Source: CAYQJL01 sp964612295 | Lineage (GTDB): Bacteria > Eisenbacteria > RBG-16-71-46 > CAIMUX01 > WJJG01 | Assembly: GCA_964612295.1 (NCBI GenBank) | Contig: CAZTDY010000127.1 | Coordinates: 1 to 8,158, forward strand | Length of the DNA stretch: 8,158 nucleotides | Reading direction: 5' to 3' | Shown: one piece after another, positions 1 to 7,700 of the stretch | Layout of the letters: the number at the start of each line of letters is the position of its first letter | How positions within the stretch are numbered: position 1 is the stretch's first letter | Made by a program: the position numbers and the translations under genes | Notes under the pieces: model-generated | Database searches by the model: none | Told to the model about the DNA's origin: nothing | The model's input: only the letters and a program-made list of their open reading frames with translations

Positions 1-102
1 ACCTGCCCGTTTCCTATTCTCAGCTCACCGAATCCCGATTCCTCGGGACACAACCGACGCCGTAAACCACCGATAGATACACTCTTTGTTGGGATTTTAT
101 AG

Positions 103-108
103 AGGAGG
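103..108 (+). promoter_or_regulatory. Perfect Shine-Dalgarno before the upstream ATG at 112
   Basis: AGGAGG at 103-108 is followed after only 3 nt by ATG 112, which is in frame with the adaptor and is the first start after the TAG at 100-102. The spacing is shorter than ideal. If used, it would add 57 residues in front of the lipoprotein signal peptide and bury that signal inside the protein. It may be a chance match, a start for a leader peptide, or the real start. It is listed because it competes with the site at 273-277. Confidence 0.45.
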
Positions 109-191
109 GAGATGGGTCCGGATCCGCCTCCGGCCAGCATCTTTCCCGCGCCCCCGCCGTACAGCTGTGCTAGGCTAGGTTTTCTGGCGGC

Positions 192-220
192 CGGGCCTGA
201 AATCGGGCATTTCTGGCCCG
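192..220. repeat. 29-nt imperfect inverted repeat (hairpin) in the leader
   Basis: The left arm CGGGCC (192-197) pairs fully with GGCCCG (215-220). After one T-T mismatch (198/214), GAAAT (199-203) pairs fully with ATTTC (209-213), leaving a 5-nt loop CGGGC (204-208). That is 11 base pairs with one internal mismatch. No T-run follows, so it is not a typical intrinsic terminator. Its place between the two candidate starts of the first operon gene suggests either a structured mRNA leader or a dimeric repressor operator (for example TetR-type). The symmetry is seen directly; the role is inferred. Confidence 0.6.
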
Positions 221-272
221 TGCGACCCGGCGACGCCCTCGATATCGGACCAGCGATTAGCTCTGATTTCAC

Positions 273-277
273 GGAGG
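273..277 (+). promoter_or_regulatory. Shine-Dalgarno GGAGG supporting a TTG start at 283
   Basis: GGAGG at 273-277 sits 5 nt before an in-frame TTG at 283. Starting here gives a short basic N-terminus, a hydrophobic stretch and a lipobox with Cys at residue 37, which is what a lipoprotein adaptor should have. This site decides my choice of start over the ATG at 112. Confidence 0.6.
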
Positions 278-282
278 ATCCC

Positions 283-1533
283 TTGTTTCACTCCGCAGGT
301 GCGCGCCGCGGTGACCGCGCTCGTTTGAGGGGCAGCCCTCTACTCGTTCTGATTCTGGCAGTGAGTCTATCTCTTGTTCTGGCAATAGGTTGCGCCAAAG
401 ACGAGGAGGCGACCCCCGCCGCCAAGGCGGACGCATCCGCCGGGAAGCACCCGGGTATGGCGGGTGGCAAGCCTCAGGCCCACGGCCCCGGAGGCCACGG
501 AACAGGCGAGCGGACCCTGCCTGCCATCGCGGTGGCGGTGGAACCCGCCGAACGAGGCGACATCGCCACCTACTACCAGACCACCGCGACCCTGGAGCCG
601 AACAAGCAGGCTGCGATCCTGGCGCGGGTGAGCGGCGTGGTCATGGAACTCCTGGCGGAAGAAGGGGACGAGGTCGCGAACGATCAAGTACTCATGCGGA
701 TCGAGGAAGCCGAGTACCAGCATCGCCTGAGGCAGACCGAGGCGGAGGTCGCCAAGCAGCAGGCCCGCTTCGATCGCCTTCAGAAGATGGTCACGCACGA
801 GCTGGTGGCCACCGAGGAATTCGAGTCGGCGCGCAGCGACCTCCTGTCCGCGGAGGCGAGCCGGGATCTGGCGGCTCTGGAGCTTTCCCATACCGACGTC
901 CGCGCGCCGTTCGCGGGGCGGGTCACGAGCCGGGTGATCGACCCCGGGCAGATGGTCTCCAGCGGAAGAGAACTGTTCACGGTGATGGATCTGAATCTGC
1001 TTCTGGCGCGCGTGCATGTGCCGGCCAAGGAGTTCCGGAGCCTTCAGGTCGATCAGATCGTCGAGCTGGTCCTCGACTCGAATGGCCAGAGGTTGCAGGG
1101 CCGGATCAGGCTGGTGAGTCCGGTGATCGATGCGACCAGCGGCACCATCAAAGTCACGGTGGAGGTCACCGACTACCCGTCGGACATCAGGCCCGGGGAC
1201 TTCGCGGAGGTCCGGATCGTGACCGACCGGCACCAGGATGTGATTCTCCTGCCCAAGATCGCCGTCTTCACCGAGAAGGGTGAGCAGGTCGTCTACGTTG
1301 CCATGCCCGATAGCACGGCCGACCGCCGGGTGGTCGCCACCGGCTATCAGAACGACAGCCAAACGGAGGTTGTTTCAGGGGTCGAAGCGGGCGAGATGAT
1401 CATCACCCAGGGGCAGCGTTCCCTGGAACCGGGCCAGCCCCTGCGGATCCACGAGCGCAAGAACTACGAGGCTGAATCGGTCGAGCAGGCGGCGACCGCA
1501 CCCAAGGGGCACGGCCACCGGCCGGGGCACTAG
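283..1533 (+). CDS. RND efflux periplasmic adaptor (membrane fusion protein), lipoprotein
   Basis: This is the adaptor subunit of a tripartite efflux pump, linking inner-membrane RND permeases to an outer-membrane channel. Numbered from TTG 283 it has 416 residues. A basic N-terminus (Arg8, 9, 12, 14, 16) and hydrophobic residues 20-35 lead to a lipobox ending Ala-Ile-Gly-Cys37, so it is probably lipid-anchored. A Gly/His-rich linker (His56, Met59, His67, His72) follows. The barrel-sandwich (lipoyl-like) halves lie at about 96-145 and 204-237, the second carrying the family signature VRAPFAGRV (206-214). Between them a coiled-coil hairpin spans about 146-203. The beta-barrel is at about 238-318 and the membrane-proximal domain at about 319-393; the tail ends in histidines (410, 412, 416). 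The hairpin tip has R165-x3-M169-x6-A176 where TolC-docking adaptors usually have R-L-S. The stop TAG directly touches the next ATG. The start is uncertain: ATG 112 would give 473 residues. The family is clear; the substrate is unknown. Confidence 0.93.
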   Translation: MFHSAGARRGDRARLRGSPLLVLILAVSLSLVLAIGCAKDEEATPAAKADASAGKHPGMAGGKPQAHGPGGHGTGERTLPAIAVAVEPAERGDIATYYQTTATLEPNKQAAILARVSGVVMELLAEEGDEVANDQVLMRIEEAEYQHRLRQTEAEVAKQQARFDRLQKMVTHELVATEEFESARSDLLSAEASRDLAALELSHTDVRAPFAGRVTSRVIDPGQMVSSGRELFTVMDLNLLLARVHVPAKEFRSLQVDQIVELVLDSNGQRLQGRIRLVSPVIDATSGTIKVTVEVTDYPSDIRPGDFAEVRIVTDRHQDVILLPKIAVFTEKGEQVVYVAMPDSTADRRVVATGYQNDSQTEVVSGVEAGEMIITQGQRSLEPGQPLRIHERKNYEAESVEQAATAPKGHGHRPGH

Positions 1534-4500
1534 ATGAGATCATTTGTTGCTCTGGCGGTTCGCCGCCGTGTTGCCGTCCTCATGATCGCCGTGGCGCTGG
1601 CCGCTTTCGGGGTGGTGGGTTACGAACGGCTTTCGCTCGACCTGCTGCCGGACATCACCTACCCATCCCTGACGGTCCAGACCGAATTCCCCGACACCGC
1701 TCCCGCCGAGGTTGAAAACCTGATCAGCCGCCCGGTTGAAGAGGCCGTCGGTGTGCTCAAAGGACTGCGCACCATCCACTCGGTCTCGCGATCCGGTGTG
1801 TCCGAGGTCACGCTCGAATTCGAGTGGGATGTCGACATGGACTTGCTGGCGATGGATGTGCGCGAGAAACTCGACCGGCTCACTCTCCCGGAAGAGGCGG
1901 ATGACCCGATTGTGCTCCGCTTCGATCCCTCGCTGGATCCCATCATGCGCGTGGCGCTGACCACCGGCGAGGAACTCACCACGGCCCGGCACATCGCGGA
2001 TCAGCGGCTGAAGCAGGAACTGGAGACGATCAAGGGCGTCGCCGGTGCGCGCGTCAAAGGGGGTCTCGAGGAAGAGATCCAGATCAACCTGTATCAGAAT
2101 CGGTTGGCCGCGCTCGGGATCTCCCTCGAACAGGTGCGGCAGGTCGTGGGGTTGTCGAACGTCAATCTGCCCGGCGGATCGCTCGCGGATCAGGAGAGCC
2201 AGTATCTGATCCGCACGGTGAACGAATTCGACGATGTTGAGGAGATCAGCAACCTCATCATCCGCCAGGACGGCAATGCCTTCGTGCGACTGAAGGACGT
2301 GGCCGAGGTGCGCAGGGGCGCCAAGGAGCGGGAGGAGATCACCCGGGTCGACGGGATCGAAAGCGTCGAGATCGACATCTACAAAGAGGGTGACGCGAAT
2401 ATTGTCAGCACCGCCCGCCGGGTCCGTGAGCAGCTGCCCCATCTGGAGCGGAGGCTTCCCCCGGGCAGTGAGCTCACGCTGCTGTTCGATCAGTCACGGT
2501 TCATCGAGCGCGCCCTCGGCGAGGTGCGCCAGGCGGCGATGATCGGTGGAGTCCTGGCGATCCTCGTGCTGTTCGCCTTCCTGCGGCACGGTCGCAGTAC
2601 AATCATCATCGCGACCTCGATTCCAATCTCGATCCTCTTCGCGTTCATGGCGATGTACCGGTTGGATGTCTCGCTCAACATCATGTCGTTGGGCGGCCTC
2701 ACCCTCGGCATCGGCATGTTGGTCGACAATTCGATCGTGGTGCTGGAGGCGATCTACCGGCGGAAGCAGCACGGCGCATCTCTGCGGGAGGCCGCGGTCG
2801 AGGGTACGACCGAGGTGGGGGGAGCGGTCGTCGCCTCGACGCTCACCACGGTGGCGGTCTTCCTGCCGATCATCTTCGTCGAGGGAATCGCCGGACAGCT
2901 CTTCGGCGATATGGCCATCACGGTGACGCTCAGCCTGGTCGCTTCCTTGCTGGTGGCGATCAGTCTGATCCCCATGTTGAGCTCGATCGGCCGCCGGCGG
3001 ACCGCCGACGAATCGAACCCCCGCCGTGAGAATCGCGAACAGCCTCGCGCCGAGGGTCCCGCGGTTCTCACGCTGGGACGATTCTCGCAAGTCTATGACC
3101 GACTCTTGCAGAGCGCGCTTCACAGGCCGGCTGTGGTGGTCGTTGTGGCTATCGGGATCCTCGTCGCCGCCGTGGCGGGCTTCACGCTCACCGATACCGA
3201 GCTGATCCCGGTGATCTCGGAGGGCGAGTTCTTCTTCGAGGCGAGTCTTCCGGAAGGCGCGTCTCTCCAGGCCACCGATCGCGTGCTCCGGCAGATGGAA
3301 GAATACGCGGCCGACGAACCCGGGATCGAACGACAATACTCGAGTGTTGGAAGCCGGCTCGTCGCCGGGGGGGTATCCTTCAACACCAAGGCCGAACACC
3401 TCGGGCAACTCAATGTGGTGATGAAGAACCGGCGGGATGAGGCGGCCGAGGACGCGGCGGCTGACAGGCTGCGGCGCAAGTTCGAGAGTATTCCCGATCT
3501 GGTGGCCAAGCACGGGCGACCCTCCTATTTCAGTTTGAAGACCCCGATCGAGATCATTCTCTATGGAGAGAACCAGGACCGGCTGCGCAATCATGCCGCG
3601 GGGCTCGAAGCCCGTTTGCACAACGTACCCGGTCTCGTGGATCTGCGGTCCTCACTCGAGGAAGGCAATCCGGAATTCCAGGTGCGTTTCGATCGAACGC
3701 GCGTGGCTTCGTTGGGACTCGACCTGCGGCGCCTCTCCGAAACCTTGCGCGACCGGCTGCAGGGCTCCGTGCCCACCCGATTCAAGGAAGAAGACCGCCA
3801 GATCGACATCCGGATTCGCAACCAGGAGGCGGATCGTGCGTCTCTCGACGATGTGCGCAACCTCATGATCCCGGGTCCGGACGGGCGTCCGCTACGGCTA
3901 TTGACCGTGGCCGATGTCGTCATTGACCGTGGGCCGGCCGAGATCCATCGCATCCAGCAACAGCGGGCGGCGGTGATCACCGGCAATCTGCAGGATCGCA
4001 GCCTCGGCGCGGTCGTGGACGATATACAGGACATTCTGGGCAACACTGCGGCCCTGGGCGGCGTCAATGTCGAGCTCGGGGGCCAGAATGAGGAGATGCA
4101 GGTTTCGTTCGATAGCCTGAGGTTTGCGCTCGCTCTCGCCGTCTTTCTCGTCTACCTGGTCATGGCCGCGACCTTTGAATCTTTGCTCCACCCATTCATC
4201 GTGCTCTTCGCGATTCCTCTCGCGCTGGTGGGGGTCGTGGCTGGGCTGTTGGCGACGGGAACCGAGATCAGCGTTATCGTCCTGATCGGGGTGGTCATGC
4301 TGGTCGGCATCGTGGTCAACAATGCGATCGTGCTGATCGACAAGATCAATCATCAAAGGCGGGCCGGGATGGACAAGCTGGCTGCGATCCATCACGCCTG
4401 CCACGTGCGGCTGAGACCCATTCTCATGACAACCCTCACCACGATTCTGGGTCTGCTGCCGATGGCCCTGGCGCTGGGTGAGGGGGCCGAGTTGCGTTCG

Positions 4501-4641
4501 CCGCTGGCGATCACCGTCTCCTTCGGGCTCGCTTTCAGCACGCTGCTCACGCTGGTGGTCATTCCTGCGGTCTACAAGCTCATCCCTTCGCACATCGCGC
4601 GGGAGAATCCCCTGGACGAGGAAGCGGGAGAGAGTGCATGA
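1534..4641 (+). CDS. RND efflux permease, first of a tandem pair
   Basis: This is an inner-membrane proton-driven exporter of the AcrB/SwrC-like RND superfamily, 1035 residues, a normal full length. The fold is the usual duplicated six-helix unit: TM1 about 13-30, large periplasmic loop about 31-333, TM2-TM6 within 336-482, cytoplasmic link about 483-531, TM7 about 532-552, second periplasmic loop about 553-860, TM8-TM12 to about 1015. TM4 reads GIGMLVDNSIVVLE, with Asp398 kept but the second Asp of the AcrB pair replaced by Asn399. TM10 reads GIVVNNAIVLID, with Asn929 at the place of AcrB Lys940. The TM11 motif RLRPILMT (Arg959, Thr966) is intact. The heavy-metal-exporter TM4 motif is absent, which argues against a CzcA/CusA type. 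ATG 1534 follows the adaptor stop with no gap and only a weak ribosome site, so translation is probably coupled. No frameshift or missing domain is seen. The substrate is unknown. Confidence 0.95.
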   Translation: MRSFVALAVRRRVAVLMIAVALAAFGVVGYERLSLDLLPDITYPSLTVQTEFPDTAPAEVENLISRPVEEAVGVLKGLRTIHSVSRSGVSEVTLEFEWDVDMDLLAMDVREKLDRLTLPEEADDPIVLRFDPSLDPIMRVALTTGEELTTARHIADQRLKQELETIKGVAGARVKGGLEEEIQINLYQNRLAALGISLEQVRQVVGLSNVNLPGGSLADQESQYLIRTVNEFDDVEEISNLIIRQDGNAFVRLKDVAEVRRGAKEREEITRVDGIESVEIDIYKEGDANIVSTARRVREQLPHLERRLPPGSELTLLFDQSRFIERALGEVRQAAMIGGVLAILVLFAFLRHGRSTIIIATSIPISILFAFMAMYRLDVSLNIMSLGGLTLGIGMLVDNSIVVLEAIYRRKQHGASLREAAVEGTTEVGGAVVASTLTTVAVFLPIIFVEGIAGQLFGDMAITVTLSLVASLLVAISLIPMLSSIGRRRTADESNPRRENREQPRAEGPAVLTLGRFSQVYDRLLQSALHRPAVVVVVAIGILVAAVAGFTLTDTELIPVISEGEFFFEASLPEGASLQATDRVLRQMEEYAADEPGIERQYSSVGSRLVAGGVSFNTKAEHLGQLNVVMKNRRDEAAEDAAADRLRRKFESIPDLVAKHGRPSYFSLKTPIEIILYGENQDRLRNHAAGLEARLHNVPGLVDLRSSLEEGNPEFQVRFDRTRVASLGLDLRRLSETLRDRLQGSVPTRFKEEDRQIDIRIRNQEADRASLDDVRNLMIPGPDGRPLRLLTVADVVIDRGPAEIHRIQQQRAAVITGNLQDRSLGAVVDDIQDILGNTAALGGVNVELGGQNEEMQVSFDSLRFALALAVFLVYLVMAATFESLLHPFIVLFAIPLALVGVVAGLLATGTEISVIVLIGVVMLVGIVVNNAIVLIDKINHQRRAGMDKLAAIHHACHVRLRPILMTTLTTILGLLPMALALGEGAELRSPLAITVSFGLAFSTLLTLVVIPAVYKLIPSHIARENPLDEEAGESA

Positions 4642-7600
4642 CGCTCCCCGATCTAGCCATACGCCGTCCGATCACGATGCTCATGATCCTCGTGAGTATC
4701 GTTGTGCTCGGTGTGGTGGCGGTCTTTCGGCTGCCGTTGGGATTCTTGCCGGAGGTGGAGGAACCCCGTCTCTTCGTCCGCATTCCCTATCCCAATGCAA
4801 CGCCTGAGCAAGTCGAGCGCATGATCGTCCGGCCGCTGGAAGAGGCGCTTGGCTCGGTCAAGGGCGTGCAGACCATGTGGGGCCGCTGCGATCAAAACGG
4901 GGGGATGGTCAACCTGCGCTTCAATTGGGGCCATCCCATGCACCTGGCCCGCGCAGAGGTTCGCGAGAAACTCGATCGGGTTCGGCGGGATCTCCCCGAG
5001 GACATCGGCGAGATCCAGATCAGCTCGAGCTGGGATTCGCGGGAGGCGGACGAGTCCATTCTCGAGGGGCGCTTGTCTTCAAATCGTGACCTGAGCGAGA
5101 GCTATGACCTTCTGGACCGCAAGATCATCAAACCACTCGAACGGGTAAGAGGCGTCGCCCAGGTGCGACTCGATGGGGTGAACCCGAAAGAAATCCGTAT
5201 CGACTTGCATGTGGCCGACCTCGAGGCCCACCAGCTCGACGTTCGCGAGGTCACCCGGATCTTGCGCAACGCGAACTTCGACCAGAGCCTGGGGCGGGTC
5301 ACCGATGGGGAAACCAGGTACTCGGTGCGGACGGTCGGGACCTTTGAATCGTTGGAAGAGATTCGCAACCTGCAACTCCGCGCCGATGGCCTGCGGCTTC
5401 GCGATGTCGCCGACGTTGTCTACGAGGAACCCCCGCTGACCTACGGGCGACATCTGAACGGTAACTTCGCGGTTGGCGTCACGGTGAGCAAGGAGTCCGG
5501 CGCCAATGCCCTCACGGTCTGCGACGAGGTCAGGGCTCGCATCGAAGCGATGAAGGACGACCCCGAACTCGAAGGCGTCAACTTTCTGATCTGGTTCAAT
5601 CAGGGAGATGAGATCCGCAAGACCTTGAGGGACCTGAGCTTTACCGGGCTCTTTGGGGCGTTGCTGGCCGGTGCCGTCCTGTTCGGGTTCCTGCGGCGCA
5701 TCGGGATGACCCTCGTCTCGGTGCTGTGCATCCCGTTTTCGCTGATTGTGGCCTGCGGCGTGATCTGGGCCCAAGGCCGTTCACTCAACACGCTGACCCT
5801 TCTGGGGCTCATCGTGGGCATCGGCATGCTCGTCGATAACGCGGTGGTGGTAATGGAGAACATTTTCCGCCACCAACAGGCCGGTGTTCCACGCAAAGAG
5901 GCCACCCAACTAGGCGCGCGAGAGGTCGCGACTGCGGTGGTCGCGGCGACCTTGACGTCCGTGATCGTATTTCTTCCCGTGATCTTCAACAAGCCCAGCG
6001 AGATGAACATCTACCTGAAGGAACTCGGAATCACGGTCTGTCTGACGCTGTTGGCCTCTTTGTTCATCAGTCAGACCCTGATTCCCATGGCGACCTCCCG
6101 CCTCATGAAGGCGCGTCCCTTGAAGAAGGAGCGATGGCTGATCTATCTCGAGGATCACTATGTAAGGCTGTTGCGCTTCAATCTCCACCATCGTTGGTTG
6201 ACGCCCTTGATTGGGCTGGTGGTGATTGCCTCCGCGGTCTACCCCTTCCAGAAGATCGAGAAGAACTTCGACGTGAGCAAATCGGATGTTTTTGTCCAGG
6301 TTCGCTATCGTTTCAGCGAGGAGTTGAGTCTCGAGCGCAAAGAGATGGTCGTCGACCGGGTTGAGCAAAGCCTGATGCCCTTCAAGGAAGACCTCCACGC
6401 CCGTGCCATCTACAGCTTCTGGAGCGAACGCTGGAGCCTGACGCGAATCTACATGGCCGACGATTACACAAATGAGAAGGCGATGGACGAGACGCGCGAC
6501 AAACTCCGCGAGCTTCTTCCGGAACTCCCCGGAGTGCGTCTCAGGGTCCAGGATCCGCAGCGCGGTTTCGGGCATCGCGGAGGCGGCCGGCGCGTCGGTG
6601 TTCAGATCATTGGGGAAGACTCGGCCGTCTTGGCGGAACTGGCCGAGGAAGCCCGCCGGCTGATCGAGCAGATTCCCGGGCTCACCGATGGATACGTCAG
6701 CAATCAGGGGGGTGGGCAAGAGCTCTTTGTTGATCTGGACCGTGATCTGGCCAGCCTCTATGGCGTTCCCCTGACCCAGCCGGCGGAGGTCGTGTCGCTG
6801 ACCTTCCGTGGCCGGCGGCTCCAACGCTTCCGGACGCCTGACGGGGAACGCGAGATGAGACTGACGCTGGACGAGAAGGATGTGGAGAGCCTCTCGCAGC
6901 TCAAGAATCTTCCTCTGTGGACGGAGGACGGGGAGAAGATCCCCCTGGCGTCGCTGGCCGATTTCCGTGCGCAACCGGGTCCCGAAGAGATCGAGCGTGA
7001 AGACCGTCAGGCCAACGTCTGGGTCGGCGCGCGCTATAGCGAAGGGAATCGTGAGGAGTATACGGCAAAGGTGGAGGATGCCCTCTCCGACCTGGAATTG
7101 CCCTTGGGATACGAGTGGAGTTTCGGCAAGTGGCAAAGCCAGCACCAGGAGCGATCGCTGGCCTTCCTGGTCAACCTCCTGCTCGCGCTACTCCTGATCT
7201 TCGCGGTGATGGCCGGGCTGTTCGAGTCCGTGCGCCAGGCAATCGGCCTCATGGTTGCCCTACCGTTCGCGCTGACGGGCGCGGTCTGGACCCTCTACCT
7301 GACGGGCGTTGACTTCGATCAACCTGCGGCGATCGGGCTCTTGCTGCTCATCGGTGTCGTCGTCAACAATGGGATCGTGATGCTCGAGCACATCAATCAG
7401 TATCGCCGGGCAGGTGTCGAGCGTCATGATGCGATGCTGCGGGGCGGGCGAGAACGCCTGCGCCCGATCCTGATGACCGCGATCACCACGCTGGTGGGGC
7501 TGGTGCCCATCGTCGTGCAAAAACCGGCTCTGGCGGGCGTCTACTACTACTCGATGGCGCTCGTGCTCATGGGTGGATTGCTCGTATCCACCTTCCTCAC

Positions 7601-7700
7601 ATCCGTCCTGCTTCCTACCACGGCTTGTCTTGCCGAAGATGTCTTCGGTGGCCTGGGGCGTCTCCCGGCCCGCCTCTGGGAAAGGGTGCGCCGAAGCTAG
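4638..7700 (+). CDS. RND efflux permease, second of a tandem pair
   Basis: This is a second complete RND permease of 1020 residues. It is clearly homologous to its upstream neighbour but well diverged, so it is not a recent copy. The N-terminus AIRRPITMLM is typical of the family. TM1 is about 11-30, periplasmic loop one about 31-330, TM2-TM6 about 333-485, TM7 about 520-537, periplasmic loop two about 540-838 and TM8-TM12 about 842-993. TM4 has GIGMLVDNAVVVME (Asp400, Asn401), TM10 has VVVNNGIVMLE (Asn910 in place of the AcrB lysine), and TM11 has RLRPILMT (Arg940, Thr947). A basic, Gly-rich loop at about 642-652 lies in the second periplasmic domain. Its ATG overlaps the previous stop as ATGA, with a purine-rich GGGAG just upstream, so synthesis of the two permeases is likely coupled. 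By analogy with MdtB/MdtC the two may form a mixed trimer, but the sequence alone cannot show this. The substrate is unknown. Confidence 0.95.
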   Translation: MTLPDLAIRRPITMLMILVSIVVLGVVAVFRLPLGFLPEVEEPRLFVRIPYPNATPEQVERMIVRPLEEALGSVKGVQTMWGRCDQNGGMVNLRFNWGHPMHLARAEVREKLDRVRRDLPEDIGEIQISSSWDSREADESILEGRLSSNRDLSESYDLLDRKIIKPLERVRGVAQVRLDGVNPKEIRIDLHVADLEAHQLDVREVTRILRNANFDQSLGRVTDGETRYSVRTVGTFESLEEIRNLQLRADGLRLRDVADVVYEEPPLTYGRHLNGNFAVGVTVSKESGANALTVCDEVRARIEAMKDDPELEGVNFLIWFNQGDEIRKTLRDLSFTGLFGALLAGAVLFGFLRRIGMTLVSVLCIPFSLIVACGVIWAQGRSLNTLTLLGLIVGIGMLVDNAVVVMENIFRHQQAGVPRKEATQLGAREVATAVVAATLTSVIVFLPVIFNKPSEMNIYLKELGITVCLTLLASLFISQTLIPMATSRLMKARPLKKERWLIYLEDHYVRLLRFNLHHRWLTPLIGLVVIASAVYPFQKIEKNFDVSKSDVFVQVRYRFSEELSLERKEMVVDRVEQSLMPFKEDLHARAIYSFWSERWSLTRIYMADDYTNEKAMDETRDKLRELLPELPGVRLRVQDPQRGFGHRGGGRRVGVQIIGEDSAVLAELAEEARRLIEQIPGLTDGYVSNQGGGQELFVDLDRDLASLYGVPLTQPAEVVSLTFRGRRLQRFRTPDGEREMRLTLDEKDVESLSQLKNLPLWTEDGEKIPLASLADFRAQPGPEEIEREDRQANVWVGARYSEGNREEYTAKVEDALSDLELPLGYEWSFGKWQSQHQERSLAFLVNLLLALLLIFAVMAGLFESVRQAIGLMVALPFALTGAVWTLYLTGVDFDQPAAIGLLLLIGVVVNNGIVMLEHINQYRRAGVERHDAMLRGGRERLRPILMTAITTLVGLVPIVVQKPALAGVYYYSMALVLMGGLLVSTFLTSVLLPTTACLAEDVFGGLGRLPARLWERVRRS

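Larger units (their letters stand above)
1..282. other. Upstream region and probable leader of the efflux operon
   Basis: No gene is confidently assigned here. All three forward frames are open at base 1 and close at TAA 63-65, TAG 74-76 and TAG 100-102, so the tail of an upstream gene could end at any of these; the sequence does not say which. I found no credible divergent gene start on the reverse strand. Bases 112-282 are open in the adaptor frame, but the 57 residues they would encode are proline-rich (two Pro-Pro-Pro runs) and look like neither a signal peptide nor an adaptor domain. I therefore read this part as an untranslated leader. No convincing -35/-10 pair was found; TATAGA at 98-103 resembles a -10 box but has no good partner. 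A 29-nt hairpin lies at 192-220. Confidence 0.5.

Noticed and set aside
28..46. Small inverted repeat GAATC-CC-GATTC with flanking CCGA/TCGG
   Set aside because: A two-base loop and broken outer pairing make a stable structure unlikely; probably chance.
95..103. TATAGA/TTTTAT as a -10 promoter element
   Set aside because: No acceptable -35 element at the right distance, and a start there would leave almost no leader before ATG 112.
161..179. ACAGCTGT palindrome and tandem CTAGG in the leader
   Set aside because: Very short, unaccompanied by other copies, and within what chance would produce.
390..1283. Forward 297-codon frame overlapping the adaptor gene
   Set aside because: It is a Gly/Arg-rich frame-shifted reading of the adaptor with no recognisable fold. 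The adaptor frame carries all conserved motifs.
5910..7145. Long reverse-strand open frame (411 codons) inside the second permease; similar long antisense frames at 367-1362, 1540-2442 and 2494-3621
   Set aside because: They lie fully antisense to clearly homologous genes, have Arg/Gly/His/Asp-rich low-information composition and no domain features. They are typical shadow frames in high-GC coding DNA.
1534..7700. Heavy-metal efflux (CzcA/CusA type) assignment suggested by the histidine-rich adaptor
   Set aside because: The TM4 motifs of both permeases are of the LVDN type and lack the heavy-metal-exporter signature, so metal export is not supported by the pumps themselves.
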